DNA from: Neisseria animalis
GTDB taxonomy: Bacteria > Pseudomonadota > Gammaproteobacteria > Burkholderiales > Neisseriaceae
Direction: 5' to 3'
Assembly (NCBI RefSeq): GCF_900636515.1
Contig: NZ_LR134287.1
Span: 434,001-498,000, forward strand
DNA length: 64,000 nt
The notes under the pieces are model-generated. The model ran no database searches and was not told the origin of the DNA. It saw only the letters and a program-made list of their open reading frames with translations. The position numbers and the translations under genes are program-made. Shown in pieces: positions 9,066 to 17,994 of the stretch; positions within the stretch are counted from its first letter, which is position 1, and each line of letters starts with the position of its first letter.

Positions 9066-9926
9066 CTACAACCCCGAGGCATTCAGCCACCAGTCGGTAA
9101 GCTGTTGCAGCGGTTCGTAGGCAATGAAGATAATCCAGCCAGCCAATGCCAGACTGGGGCCGAAGGCGAAAGCCTGCCCTTTGGCGGTTTTCGTTAACAC
9201 CGCGCCCATAATGCCGATGAGCGAGGCGGCAAACACCAACACGGGCAATACGCCGACCCCCAGCCATGCGCCCAATGCGGCGAGCAGTTTGAAATCGCCG
9301 TTGCCCATACCGGTTTGGCCGGTCAGCAATCTGTATGCGGCGCAGAGCAACCACAGGCAGGCATAGCCGCATACAGCACCGAGTACCGCGGATTGCAGCG
9401 CTACCATGCCGTCTGCAAAATTAAACAGCAGCCCCAGCCAAACCAGCGGCAGGGTAAGCGAATCGGGCAGATAGTGCGTATCGGCATCAATGAAGGCCAG
9501 TGCAATGAGAAAAGCGGTGAATACCCAGCCGCCGAGCGTAATCCAGCTTGCTCCGTATTGCCATGCTACGACGGCAAACGCCGCAGCGGTCAGCAGTTCG
9601 ACCAGCGGATAGCGGAGGGAGATGTGCGTACGGCATAGGCTGCATTTGCCACCGAGCAGCAGATAGCTGATGACGGGAATATTGTGCCGTGCTTTGATTT
9701 TTTCTCCGCATTCGGGGCAATGCGAATCCGGCTTCATCAGATTAAACGGCTGCTGCTCTTTTGCAGACGGCTTCAGGCCGAGATGCTCTTTGGCAAACAG
9801 CGTCCAATCGCGCTCCATCATGATGGGTATGCGGTGGATAACCACGTTTAAAAAGCTGCCAAACAGCAGACCGAGCAGGGCGGCGGCAGGTACGATAAAC
9901 GGCGTATAGATATCGAATGTCCACAT
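9066..9926 (-). CDS. pilD: Type IV prepilin peptidase / N-methyltransferase PilD
   Basis: 286 residues, about eight membrane segments. The zinc-ligand cysteines C70/C73 (CPEC) and C95/C98 (CSLC) lie in the cytoplasmic methyltransferase loop. The aspartyl peptidase residues are in FIDADTHYLPD (D147/D149) and GMGNGDFKLL (D211). It cleaves the leader of prepilins such as the one at 13416 and methylates the new N-terminus. One base separates it from the pilG stop. Confidence 0.95.
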   Translation of the reverse strand: MWTFDIYTPFIVPAAALLGLLFGSFLNVVIHRIPIMMERDWTLFAKEHLGLKPSAKEQQPFNLMKPDSHCPECGEKIKARHNIPVISYLLLGGKCSLCRTHISLRYPLVELLTAAAFAVVAWQYGASWITLGGWVFTAFLIALAFIDADTHYLPDSLTLPLVWLGLLFNFADGMVALQSAVLGAVCGYACLWLLCAAYRLLTGQTGMGNGDFKLLAALGAWLGVGVLPVLVFAASLIGIMGAVLTKTAKGQAFAFGPSLALAGWIIFIAYEPLQQLTDWWLNASGL

Positions 9927-9927
9927 A

Positions 9928-11172
9928 TCAGCCTACCGCCTTGCCCAAATTCAATAAGGGCAGATACATGGCAATCAGCAGGATACCGACGGTTACGCCG
10001 ATGACAATCATGATAATCGGTTCAATCAGGGCGGAAAGCCGTGAAATCAGATTGTCCACTTCGTCTTCATAAAATTCGGCGGCTTTGTTGAGCATATCGT
10101 CCAACGCGCCGGATTCTTCCCCGACCGCCGCCATTTGCACCACCATATTGGGAAACATATTGGTTGGCTGCATACTGGAAGCCAGCGACAAGCCTTGTGT
10201 TACCTGCGCCCGAATATCGAGGGTGGCTTCTTCGTACAGCAGATTGCCCGAAGCGGCGGCAACCGAGTCCAAAACCTCTACCAGCGGCACGCCGGCGGCA
10301 AAGAGCGTCGATAAAGTACGCGACCAGCGGGCGATGGCGGCTTTGCGGACAATGCTGCCGAACAGTGGTGTCCGCAGCAGCAAGGCATCGGTGCGCTTTT
10401 GCAGGCTGTATGATTTTTCATGCAGACGGTACAGCGACACGCCGGCAACAATGGTCGCAACCAGCAGCAGCCAACCGTATTCGACCACAAAATCGGAAAG
10501 GTTGATGGCATATTGCGTCAACAGCGGCAGTTGCGCGCCCATATTGGTATAGATTTCTTTGAAAGCAGGCAATACGAAGCGCATCATGACAAACACCAAG
10601 CCTGACGACACCACCAGAATCGCCATCGGGTAAATCATCATGGTTTTAATTTTTCTTTTGACGGCCAGCGTTTTTTCACGATAAGTTGCCAGCTTGTCGA
10701 GCAGCGTTTCCAATACGCCGCCGGTTTCACCTGCTGCAACCAGATTACAGTAAAAACGGTCGAAATATTTCGGATATTTGCCAAACGATACGGCAAGAGA
10801 GCTGCCCTGTTCCACATCGGTGCGGATACCGGTCAGCATTTGCGTGACCGCAGGGTTGGAGTGGCCGCGTGCGATGATGTCGAATGCTTGGAGCAGCGGC
10901 AGCCCCGCTTTCATCATGGTGGCTAGTTGGCGGGTAAAAACCGTAATGTCTTCTTGCGTAATCTTGCGTGTGCGGACGGTTTTTACCTTGTCGATACGCA
11001 AAGGGCGGATACCGCGTCGTTGCAGCTTTTTGCGGGCTTCCTCTTCATCTGCCGCCACAACTTCGCCGCGGACAAGACGGTCGGTATAAATATTTTTGCC
11101 TTCAAAGGCAAAGCGGCGGTCTTTTCCGCCCATGCTGAAAAAAGCAGCAAGTGTTTTATGGGAGCGGGACAT
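9928..11172 (-). CDS. pilG: Type IV pilus inner-membrane platform protein PilG
   Basis: 414 residues from ATG 11172, with GAGG six bases ahead; a TTG at 11184 is also in frame. It is a PilC/GspF-family protein with two repeated T2SF domains (about residues 75-200 and 275-400), each with hydrophobic helices, and the conserved LLQAFDIIARG and AAGETGGVLE / AVGEESGALDDML repeats. The N-terminal FEGKNIYTDRLVRGEV region is cytoplasmic. It anchors the assembly ATPase PilF, whose gene ends 8 bases upstream. Confidence 0.94.
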   Translation of the reverse strand: MSRSHKTLAAFFSMGGKDRRFAFEGKNIYTDRLVRGEVVAADEEEARKKLQRRGIRPLRIDKVKTVRTRKITQEDITVFTRQLATMMKAGLPLLQAFDIIARGHSNPAVTQMLTGIRTDVEQGSSLAVSFGKYPKYFDRFYCNLVAAGETGGVLETLLDKLATYREKTLAVKRKIKTMMIYPMAILVVSSGLVFVMMRFVLPAFKEIYTNMGAQLPLLTQYAINLSDFVVEYGWLLLVATIVAGVSLYRLHEKSYSLQKRTDALLLRTPLFGSIVRKAAIARWSRTLSTLFAAGVPLVEVLDSVAAASGNLLYEEATLDIRAQVTQGLSLASSMQPTNMFPNMVVQMAAVGEESGALDDMLNKAAEFYEDEVDNLISRLSALIEPIIMIVIGVTVGILLIAMYLPLLNLGKAVG

Positions 11173-11180
11173 GGCAAACC

Positions 11181-12860
11181 TCAATCATTGGTACGGGCGG
11201 TTACTTCTTCCAGCGAAGTCAGCCCCCTCATGACTTTCAGCAAACCGGCGCGGCGCAAGTCTACTATGCCTTCCTGATAAGCCAGATTGGTGATGTCCAC
11301 TTCCGTGCCGTTATCCATGATGACATGCTGCATTTCCTTGCTGACCGGCATGACTTCATATACGCCGATACGCCCTTTGAAACCACTGCCGCGGCAGGAT
11401 TCGCAACCGGCAGGGCGGTACAGCGTCCACGGCTGCTGCAAGTCTTCATCGGTAAATCCGGCCTGCTTCAATACGGTATTAGGCGGACGGGCAACGGCTT
11501 TTTTACAGTGCGGGCATAAGCAGCGCAGCAGGCGTTGCGCCACAATCAGGCTGATGGAGCTGGCGATGTTGAACGGGGCAACGCCCATATTCAGCAGCCT
11601 CGACAAAGTGGCGGGCGCATTGTTGGTATGGAGGGTGGAAAACACCATGTGGCCGGTTTGCGCGGCTTTGATGGCGATGTCGGCAGTTTCCAAATCGCGG
11701 ATTTCCCCTACCATGATGATGTCGGGGTCTTGGCGAAGGAAAGCGCGCAGCGCGGAGGCGAACGTCAGTCCTTGTTTGTCGTTGACATTGACTTGATTGA
11801 TGCCGGGCAGGTTGATTTCTGCCGGATCTTCAGCCGTGGCGATATTGACTTTCTCCGTATTCAGAATGTTCAGGCAGGTATAAAGCGATACGGTTTTGCC
11901 GGAACCGGTCGGGCCGGTAACCAGCACCATGCCGTAAGGACGGCCGATGGCATCGAGCAGCATATCTTTTTGAAACGGCTCCAAGCCCAAGGTATCGATA
12001 TTCAAATCGCCCAAATCGGAATTTAAAATCCGCATCACGACTTTTTCGCCAAACAGCGTTGGCAAAGTGCTGACACGGAAGTCTATCGGACGGCCGTTTT
12101 TTTCAAAAGCAATTTGGATACGGCCGTCTTGCGGGACACGTTTTTCAGCAATATCCAAATGCGCCATGACTTTGATTCGTGAAGCAAGCTGGCCGCGCAC
12201 GGCAACAGGCGGCTGCACCACTTCGCGCAGTTGGCCGTCCACGCGGAAACGTACTCTGGCGATGTGTTCGTAAAATTCAAAATGAATATCCGATGCGCCC
12301 GCCTGAATGGCGTCGGATAAGGTTTTATGGATAAAGCGCGGAATCGGGCCGTCTTCGGCCTCTTCGTTGTCGATGTATAAAATCTGTGTGCCGCGAACCG
12401 TTTCCTGTTCGTGGCGGATTTCTTGCAAAATGCTGGTCGAACGCTGCCCCAGCCATTCCAATAAGGCGGATAACTGGTCATCGCGCACGATAACCAAATC
12501 CATTGTTTCGCCGGCGGCAAACGCCATTTTTTGGAAATCCTGAATGCGCGTAGGATCGGAAACCGCCAGATAAACCGTGTGTCCGCGCCGAAACAGCGGT
12601 ACGCAGCGGTTTTTCAACATTTGCTCTTCGGTAATGATGTCGGTCAGGATATGGGTGCGCGGAACGTGCTGCAAGTCGAGCAGCGGGTAATTGAACGTGG
12701 CGGCAAGCATTTCTCCCAGCGCGCGCGGTGTGATGATGCCGTCTGCAAAAAGCATGGGCAGTACCGCTCTGCCCGATTGTGCGGCGGCTGTGTAGTATCC
12801 GATACGCTCTTCGGTTAGGACGTGATGCTGGGAAAGCACGCGCAATAATCCGACGCTCAT
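11181..12860 (-). CDS. pilF: Type IV pilus assembly ATPase PilF
   Basis: 559 residues, GspE/PilB family. An N-terminal MshE-type domain (to about 150) is followed by DIHFEFYEH, the Walker A GPTGSGKT at 316-323, the Asp and His boxes ([45 protein letters not shown]) and a CxxC...CxxC zinc site (CPHC, CESC). It powers pilus extension. It is the first gene of pilF-pilG-pilD-coaE-yacG; the pilin gene lies upstream behind its own terminator. Confidence 0.95.
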   Translation of the reverse strand: MSVGLLRVLSQHHVLTEERIGYYTAAAQSGRAVLPMLFADGIITPRALGEMLAATFNYPLLDLQHVPRTHILTDIITEEQMLKNRCVPLFRRGHTVYLAVSDPTRIQDFQKMAFAAGETMDLVIVRDDQLSALLEWLGQRSTSILQEIRHEQETVRGTQILYIDNEEAEDGPIPRFIHKTLSDAIQAGASDIHFEFYEHIARVRFRVDGQLREVVQPPVAVRGQLASRIKVMAHLDIAEKRVPQDGRIQIAFEKNGRPIDFRVSTLPTLFGEKVVMRILNSDLGDLNIDTLGLEPFQKDMLLDAIGRPYGMVLVTGPTGSGKTVSLYTCLNILNTEKVNIATAEDPAEINLPGINQVNVNDKQGLTFASALRAFLRQDPDIIMVGEIRDLETADIAIKAAQTGHMVFSTLHTNNAPATLSRLLNMGVAPFNIASSISLIVAQRLLRCLCPHCKKAVARPPNTVLKQAGFTDEDLQQPWTLYRPAGCESCRGSGFKGRIGVYEVMPVSKEMQHVIMDNGTEVDITNLAYQEGIVDLRRAGLLKVMRGLTSLEEVTARTND

Positions 12861-13046
12861 GATGTAATCCGTTTCTGTTGGGCGTTGTGGGAGGGCAGGG
12901 CGTTGGCTACGGAGGCAGGCTCTGTTTGTCTGCCGTTCTGCTTGGTTTGGGTATGAAAAAATCAGTATGGTTAATCCAATCCCTTATGTGTCGGTCGGGC
13001 AGCGTACTGGCCGTTTGCTGCATAAGGGATTATCCGTCTTTCAAAA

Positions 13047-13153
13047 TATAGTCATTTAAAATAAGAATGATACAGCGTTGCTTTGCCTTGCCGTACTATG
13101 TGTACTGTCTGCGGCTTCGCTGCCTTGTCTCATTCTTATTTTATTCGACTATA
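13047..13153 (+). repeat. Correia-type element (CREE/NEMIS), 107 bp
   Basis: Identical in layout to the 1932 copy, TATAGTCATTT ... TTCGACTATA. It lies in the presumed promoter region of pilF, so it could contribute promoter or RNA-processing sequences to the pilus operon. Confidence 0.88.
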
Positions 13154-13316
13154 AAGTGGCCACAGTATTGAGGCCTGTCTTTAAGTTTGCTGACGGTTAT
13201 GTCTCATTATAGTGGAAATCTTGAAAATTCCCTATAAGGTTGCGGTGGTGCGGAGCGGTAAAATAAGGTCGGGCGGGTAAACGGTTGAGCCGTGTTTTAC
13301 TGCCTGCAAATGCAGC

Positions 13317-13345
13317 AAAGGCCGTCTGAAATTCAGACGGCCTTT
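13317..13345 (-). terminator. DUS-hairpin terminator of pilin gene
   Basis: AAAGGCCGTCTGAA and its reverse complement, one base apart, form a 14-bp stem made from two inverted classical-form uptake sequences. It lies about 70 bases past the pilin stop codon. Confidence 0.75.
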
Positions 13346-13415
13346 GCCGGTTTTCCACGTAATCGTGTTTGCTTTTGTTATAGGGTACTGCTAAACAGAA
13401 ATCGGTTGCCGCTTG

Positions 13416-13922
13416 TTAAGGAGCGGGTGTTGTGGCGGTATTTTCGCCGGTTGAGCGACAGGCAGATGGCAGGAATTTTTCGTTTACGCCATCGGTTGCG
13501 CCCGGGGTACATTTCCAAGTGAATGCGCCGTCTCGGGAAGTTGCGCCGCTTTCAGTTGTGGTAGTGGCGGGAGCATTGGGAGTAAGCTCTAAAGTTTTGC
13601 CGCGAATGTCAACATTGATGTTGCTGTTTTTCATGGTGGCGGTAATGGTACCGTTTGTGCCGACTTTTACCGAGGCAACGTATTGCCCTTCGATGTTTTC
13701 GGCAATCCCTGCTTCGGAATTGCTGGTCGGCCATTCGCCTTTATCCGAATAATATTCGACTACCGACGATTTTTGCGCCTCCAAGAGAGACAGCGCTTCG
13801 GATACTTGGGCGCGGCCGGTGTAGTCTTGGTAGGCGGGCAGGGCGATGACGGTCAGAACGCCGACAATGGCGATGGCAATCATCAGCTCGATAATGGTAA
13901 AGCCCTTTTGGACAGCTTTCAT
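13416..13922 (-). CDS. Type IV pilin (probable major pilin, PilE-like)
   Basis: 168 residues. The class IVa leader MKAVQKG is cut before F8; the mature N-terminus [20 protein letters not shown] has Glu5. Then come [24 protein letters not shown] (alpha-1 helix), a variable region and a C-terminal disulfide pair C138/C155 (D-region) with a short Thr/Ala/Pro tail. GGAG precedes the ATG by 6 bases. The length and disulfide fit a major pilin; a minor pilin cannot be excluded. It is next to pilF, and no silent pilin cassettes are seen in the window. Confidence 0.88.
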   Translation of the reverse strand: MKAVQKGFTIIELMIAIAIVGVLTVIALPAYQDYTGRAQVSEALSLLEAQKSSVVEYYSDKGEWPTSNSEAGIAENIEGQYVASVKVGTNGTITATMKNSNINVDIRGKTLELTPNAPATTTTESGATSRDGAFTWKCTPGATDGVNEKFLPSACRSTGENTATTPAP

Positions 13923-14081
13923 GTGATACTCCGTTGGGTGCGCTTATTGGTTTTTAAAAAATAATCCGTAATGCGTTTGGCGCGTTTTAGTGAGTTAAGA
14001 CTCTTTTAGAAGGAATATACAGCTTCCGACACGGGCTATCCGTTTTAACCTTATCGGACACTGTACATATAAGAAATTATC

Positions 14082-14097
14082 GTGCCAAAGTTCTGGT
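14082..14097 (-). promoter_or_regulatory. Sigma-54-like promoter upstream of pilin gene
   Basis: On the minus strand TGGCAC, five bases, then TTTCT approximates the -24/-12 consensus TGGCAC-N5-TTGCW, about 160 bases before the pilin start. Neisserial pilE genes are known to carry a sigma-54-type promoter beside the used sigma-70 promoter. The -12 box is imperfect here. Confidence 0.4.
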
Positions 14098-14146
14098 ATG
14101 TGAAAAATATTTTTATAACTACTTGTTTTTAATAATAAAAAAATCG

Positions 14147-14159
14147 TTTTTTTTTTTTT
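14147..14159. repeat. Homopolymer tract of 13 T (A on the pilin strand)
   Basis: An uninterrupted run of 13 T, about 225 bases upstream of the pilin start. Runs of this length slip readily and act as phase-variation switches in Neisseria, but this one is outside any gene and upstream of the sigma-54-like site. Confidence 0.6.
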
Positions 14160-14514
14160 GAGTGGCGGCGGGCATCGGCCCGGGTAAACAGTTGTCAGAT
14201 TGTGACAAAAATTGTCGCTTGTTTGAAAATGTGTCAAAAACCGGCAGTATGGTTGTTTAAAATAAAAATAATACTGCGTTGCCGCGCTTTGTCGCACTCA
14301 TCTACGGTCTGCGGCTTTGCAGGCTGGCGGCATGATGATTTTTATCGACCATGATGTTTTGCAGACGGCCTAATCGGTTTTTGTATGGCTTGAGTTTAAT
14401 TTACCTGATTGGGTTTTTCAATAGCTTTGATAATGAAACTCGGTTTGCTGTTTTACTATGGATAAAGCTGCTGTTGTTTGGGAAGCATAATCTGTGCCAA
14501 ATGTGTTTGAAAGC

Positions 14515-14563
14515 AAAAAAAGGCCGTCTGCAAATGGAAACCCGATTTTGCAGACGGCCTTTT
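14515..14563 (-). terminator. DUS-hairpin terminator downstream of prlC
   Basis: AAAAAAGGCCGTCTGCAAA and TTTTGCAGACGGCCTTTT form the stem. On the minus strand it follows the prlC stop after an intervening CREE and ends in a T run. Confidence 0.65.
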
Positions 14564-14669
14564 ATAGTCGAATAAAATAAGAATGAGACAAGGCAGCGAA
14601 GCCGCAGACAGTACACATAGTACGGCAAGGCAAAGCAACGCTGTATCATTCTTATTTTAAATGACTATA
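14563..14669 (-). repeat. Correia-type element (CREE/NEMIS), 107 bp, reverse orientation
   Basis: Reads TATAGTCGAATAAAATAAG ... AAATGACTATA, the reverse of the 1932 copy. It ends 7 bases from the prlC stop codon and forms an inverted pair with the copy at 16769 that brackets the gene. Confidence 0.88.
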
Positions 14670-14676
14670 TTTCACG

Positions 14677-16728
14677 TTATGCGGCTTCGCCGTCGAAACC
14701 GCTGTGTCGCAATAATGCGTCTATGCTCGGCTCGCGGCCGCGGAAAGCCTGAAACGATTCCGCCGCGCTGCGCGAACCGCCCACGGCCAGAATTTCGCGC
14801 CAGAACTGTTTGCCGGTGGCACGCAAATCGTCGCTTTCTTCAAAGGCGGCATAAGCATCGGCACTCAGCACTTCCGCCCATGCGTAGCTGTAATAGCCTG
14901 CGGAATAGCCGCCTGCGAAGATGTGGCCGAAGCTCTGGGCGAAGCGGTTGTATTCCGGCGGCTGAACCACGGCAACTTCTTGGCGCACGCGCTGCAACAC
15001 CTCCGCCCAATTTTGCAGACGGCCTGCATCGGTTTCGCTGTGAATCAGCATGTCAAAAAGTGCGAATTCCATTTGGCGCACGAGGAACATGCCGCGTTGG
15101 AAGTTTTTCGCCGCCAGCATTTTGTCGAACAATTCGCGCGGTAAGGCCGCGCCGTCGTCTTCATGGGCAGACATTTCGGCGAGTACGCCGTATTCCCAGA
15201 CGAAGTTTTCCATAAACTGGCTCGGCAGCTCGACCGCATCCCATTCCACGCCGTTGATGCCGGATACGCCGAGCTCTTCCACTTGCGTGAGCAGGTGGTG
15301 CAGGCCGTGGCCGGTTTCGTGGAAGAGGGTCAGGATTTCGTCGTGGCTCAAACGTGCTTCCCTGCCGCCGACGGGCGGGGTGAAATTGCATACCAGATAG
15401 GCTGTCGGCGTTTGGATTTGGCCGGCTTTCGCGCCGTCTGCAAAACGGCGGCGGCCTTTGTAGTCGTTCATCCATGCGCCGCCGCGTTTGCCTTCGCGGG
15501 CGTAGAGGTCCATATACACGCCGCCGATAATCGCGCCGCCGTTTTCCAATTCGAAATAACGCACGTCTTTATGCCAGACCGGTACGTTTTTTTCGATGAA
15601 GTTGACACCGTACAAACGGTTGATTTGGGCAAACAGGCCGGACAGGACGCGGCTGACGGGGAAGTATTTTTTGACTTCGGTTTCGCTGAAGGCATATTTG
15701 GCTTGGCGCAGCTTTTCGCCGGCATAGGTCAAATCCCACGGCTGCGGGTCGTCCAAGCCCAAGTGTTCGGCGGCGAAGGTGCGTACTTCCGCCAAATCTT
15801 TTTCGGCAAACGGTTTGGCGCGGGCGGCCAGATTGCGTAAAAACGCCAATACCTGATCGGGGGTGTCCGCCATTTTGGTGGCGAGCGACAATTCGGCGTA
15901 ATTTCGGAAACCTAAGAGTTTGGCGGTTTGCAGCGCGATTTCCAGCGTGCGGTTGATGTTGGCGGTGTTGTCGAATTTGCCGTCGTTGCTCAATTCGCTG
16001 GCGCGGGTAACGTAGGCGCGGTAAATCTGTTCGCGCAAACCGCGGTTGTCGGCATAAGTCATCACGGCAATATAGTGGGGCATTTGCAGGCCGACTTTGT
16101 AGCCGTTTTTGCCTTCTGCTTCAGCGGCGGCGGCAAACATCGCCAGCGCGTCTTCGGGAATGCCCGCCAGCGGTTCGGCATGGTCGAAATAGAGGGCGAA
16201 CGCATCGGTCGCATCGAGTACGTTTTGTGAGAATTGGGCGGAAAGCTGCGCGCCTTCGGTTTGCAGTGCCGCCAGTTCGGCCTGCTGTTCGGGCGGCAGC
16301 TCCGCGCCGCTCAATACGAAATCGCGCAGGTCGTGGTTGAGTTTGGTCTGCTGTGCGTCCGACAGCTTGGCAAATTCGGGGGCGGCTTTGATGGCTTTGA
16401 AGCGTTCGTACAATCCGATGTCTTGGCCGATTTCGGTGAAAAAGAGGGTGACTTCGGGCATAAGTTCGTTGTACACCGCCCGCAGTTCGGGGGTGTCGAC
16501 CACGGAGTTCAAATGCGCGACCACGCCCCAAATGCGGCCGACGCGTTCGGTAATGTCGGTCAGGCGTTCCACTGTGTTGAGCCAAGTGGTATCGGCTTCT
16601 TTTTTAATGTCGGCGATTTGCGCGCGCGCTTCTGCAATCGCGGTTTGCAGTGCGGGTTTGATGTGTCCGGTTTTGATTTCGTCGAAACGCGGCTCGTCGC
16701 CGAGGTTTAACAGGATATTGTCGGTCAT
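14677..16728 (-). CDS. prlC: Oligopeptidase A (M3 metallopeptidase)
   Basis: 683 residues, the usual length. The zinc motif H470-E471-x2-H474 lies in LTLFHETGHGLHHLL, and downstream GVSGINGVEWDAVELPSQFMEN carries the third-ligand region. FFTEIGQDIG and GLQMPHYIAVM are also family-typical. This cytosolic enzyme degrades signal peptides and short peptides. The gene is flanked by inverted CREEs (14563-14669 and 16769-16875), which supply its immediate downstream and upstream sequences. Confidence 0.95.
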   Translation of the reverse strand: MTDNILLNLGDEPRFDEIKTGHIKPALQTAIAEARAQIADIKKEADTTWLNTVERLTDITERVGRIWGVVAHLNSVVDTPELRAVYNELMPEVTLFFTEIGQDIGLYERFKAIKAAPEFAKLSDAQQTKLNHDLRDFVLSGAELPPEQQAELAALQTEGAQLSAQFSQNVLDATDAFALYFDHAEPLAGIPEDALAMFAAAAEAEGKNGYKVGLQMPHYIAVMTYADNRGLREQIYRAYVTRASELSNDGKFDNTANINRTLEIALQTAKLLGFRNYAELSLATKMADTPDQVLAFLRNLAARAKPFAEKDLAEVRTFAAEHLGLDDPQPWDLTYAGEKLRQAKYAFSETEVKKYFPVSRVLSGLFAQINRLYGVNFIEKNVPVWHKDVRYFELENGGAIIGGVYMDLYAREGKRGGAWMNDYKGRRRFADGAKAGQIQTPTAYLVCNFTPPVGGREARLSHDEILTLFHETGHGLHHLLTQVEELGVSGINGVEWDAVELPSQFMENFVWEYGVLAEMSAHEDDGAALPRELFDKMLAAKNFQRGMFLVRQMEFALFDMLIHSETDAGRLQNWAEVLQRVRQEVAVVQPPEYNRFAQSFGHIFAGGYSAGYYSYAWAEVLSADAYAAFEESDDLRATGKQFWREILAVGGSRSAAESFQAFRGREPSIDALLRHSGFDGEAA

Positions 16729-16768
16729 GGGAATCCTTTGTGTGGTGTGTTGGGGTAGGAAACAAATG

Positions 16769-16875
16769 TATAGTCATTTAAAATAAGAATGATACAGCGT
16801 TGCTTTGCCTTGCCGTACTATGTGTACTGTCTGCGACTTCGCTGCCTTGTCTCATTCTTATTTTATTCGACTATA
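16769..16875 (+). repeat. Correia-type element (CREE/NEMIS), 107 bp
   Basis: TATAGTCATTT ... TTCGACTATA, with GCGACTTCG in place of GCGGCTTCG. It begins 41 bases upstream of the prlC start, so prlC may be read from or through it. Confidence 0.88.
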
Positions 16876-17004
16876 TTTTGCCCTCTGATGGGGTCTATAT
16901 GGGGCGGAAAGAGGAGATTGGAAGTGCAGGGCTTGCAATTAAGCTCTGCTGTTGCGTTAATTTTTGTGTACGCGGCGAGGTTATGCCGTCTGCAAAATGC
17001 GTAT

Positions 17005-17859
17005 TCAGTTGCTGCTCGGGTTCAGCAGGCGGTATTGTACGCGCAGAAATTCGTCCAGCACCGCCTGCTGGATTTCCAAGCGTTTTTCTACCGGCGCAGC
17101 AAAGCGCACGATGATTTTATAGACTTTGTCATCGAACGGTACGCGTGTAATGCGCGGCTGTGCGGCGGGGGTGATGAAGAGTTTTTCGGTTTGGACGTTT
17201 TTCAGATAGCGGGAAACATTTTGGATATGCGGTTGGCACATCGGCTCGAGAATGGTTTTCAGCGGCGGAATGATGGCATCGGAATCCAAGTGGACGGGTA
17301 CGGGGATTTCCAAGGTATGGATAACGAAGGGGCCGAGAATGTTGTCGCGCCGCACGGAATGGCTCAGTAGCAGGCTGTTGGGGAAGGAAAGAGTCTGCCC
17401 TGAAAGCTGGCCGACTAAGGCATTGGGGCCGATTTGCATCATTAAGGTGTTCAGCAGGTTGATGTCGACCACTCTGCCGCGCATACCGTTGATTTCGATG
17501 TAGTCGCCTACGGAATACTGTTTGGTCACCGCTCGGAGCAAACTGCCCGACAAACACATAATCAGCTCTTTGGTGGCCAATACTATGGCAGCGGCAACCG
17601 CAAGCATGGATAAGGCGAGCGATTGGATTTGCGCGGCCCAAATCATGGCCAGCCCGAGCAAAATGAGAATCAGCGTCAAATTGCGGCTGACCACCAGCGA
17701 GCGGCGTTTGCTTTCTAATTCCAATTCGGGATGGCTGCGGAAATGCGCGCTCAGCAGTATGCTGCGTAATGCCAGCAGGGAAATAATCATCAGTACGGAT
17801 TGGATAATCTCGCTGCTGACGGGAACGGCAGCCAGCCATTGTTGTAGGGTTTGCCACAT
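17005..17859 (-). CDS. MscS-family mechanosensitive channel-like membrane protein
   Basis: 284 residues. Three N-terminal hydrophobic segments (about 18-36, 58-76, 82-103) are followed by ATKELIMCLSGSLLRAVTKQYSVGDYIEINGMRGRVVDINLLNT, which contains the MscS beta-domain signature (VGDYIEING..G.V..I). Later FPNSLLLSHSV is the family's P-N-S/x motif. The C-terminal alpha/beta domain is present. It presumably releases solutes on osmotic downshift, but the pore helix is divergent, so small-conductance channel activity is inferred. Confidence 0.82.
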   Translation of the reverse strand: MWQTLQQWLAAVPVSSEIIQSVLMIISLLALRSILLSAHFRSHPELELESKRRSLVVSRNLTLILILLGLAMIWAAQIQSLALSMLAVAAAIVLATKELIMCLSGSLLRAVTKQYSVGDYIEINGMRGRVVDINLLNTLMMQIGPNALVGQLSGQTLSFPNSLLLSHSVRRDNILGPFVIHTLEIPVPVHLDSDAIIPPLKTILEPMCQPHIQNVSRYLKNVQTEKLFITPAAQPRITRVPFDDKVYKIIVRFAAPVEKRLEIQQAVLDEFLRVQYRLLNPSSN

Positions 17860-17994
17860 GATTGGGAAAGCTCCGGTTTGCAGACGGCTTGTTCGGGAAA
17901 TATTGATGTTTATTATAGTGGAATCATAGCAGTTCGGGCCGGAAAATGTATGAAAGGCGCTGTATGGCCTTCATCATGCCGTCTGTAAAACGGC

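Larger units (their letters stand above)
12861..13415. other. Non-coding region between pilin gene and pilF
   Basis: Contains an 11-bp inverted repeat, AATCCCTTATG at 12978-12988 and its complement at 13021-13031 with a 32-base loop; a 107-bp CREE (13047-13153); a short TATAGTGGAAA motif near 13208 that resembles a classical Correia end; and the DUS hairpin that terminates the pilin gene. Any pilF promoter must lie within it. Confidence 0.55.
13923..14562. other. Long leader/promoter region of pilin gene and flanking repeats
   Basis: Holds a sigma-54-like promoter (14082-14097, minus), a run of 13 T (14147-14159), an eroded Correia-like segment (about 14256-14320), uptake sequences and a DUS hairpin (14515-14563). 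The frame at 13995-14297 has no protein character. No gene is supported. Confidence 0.5.

Noticed and set aside
14147..14159. T13 run as an intrinsic terminator tail
   Set aside because: The nearest GC hairpin lies on the wrong side of the run for either strand.
13923..14400. Silent pilin cassettes and a guanine-quadruplex upstream of the pilin gene
   Set aside because: No second copy of pilin C-terminal sequence and no repeated GGG motif found in the window.
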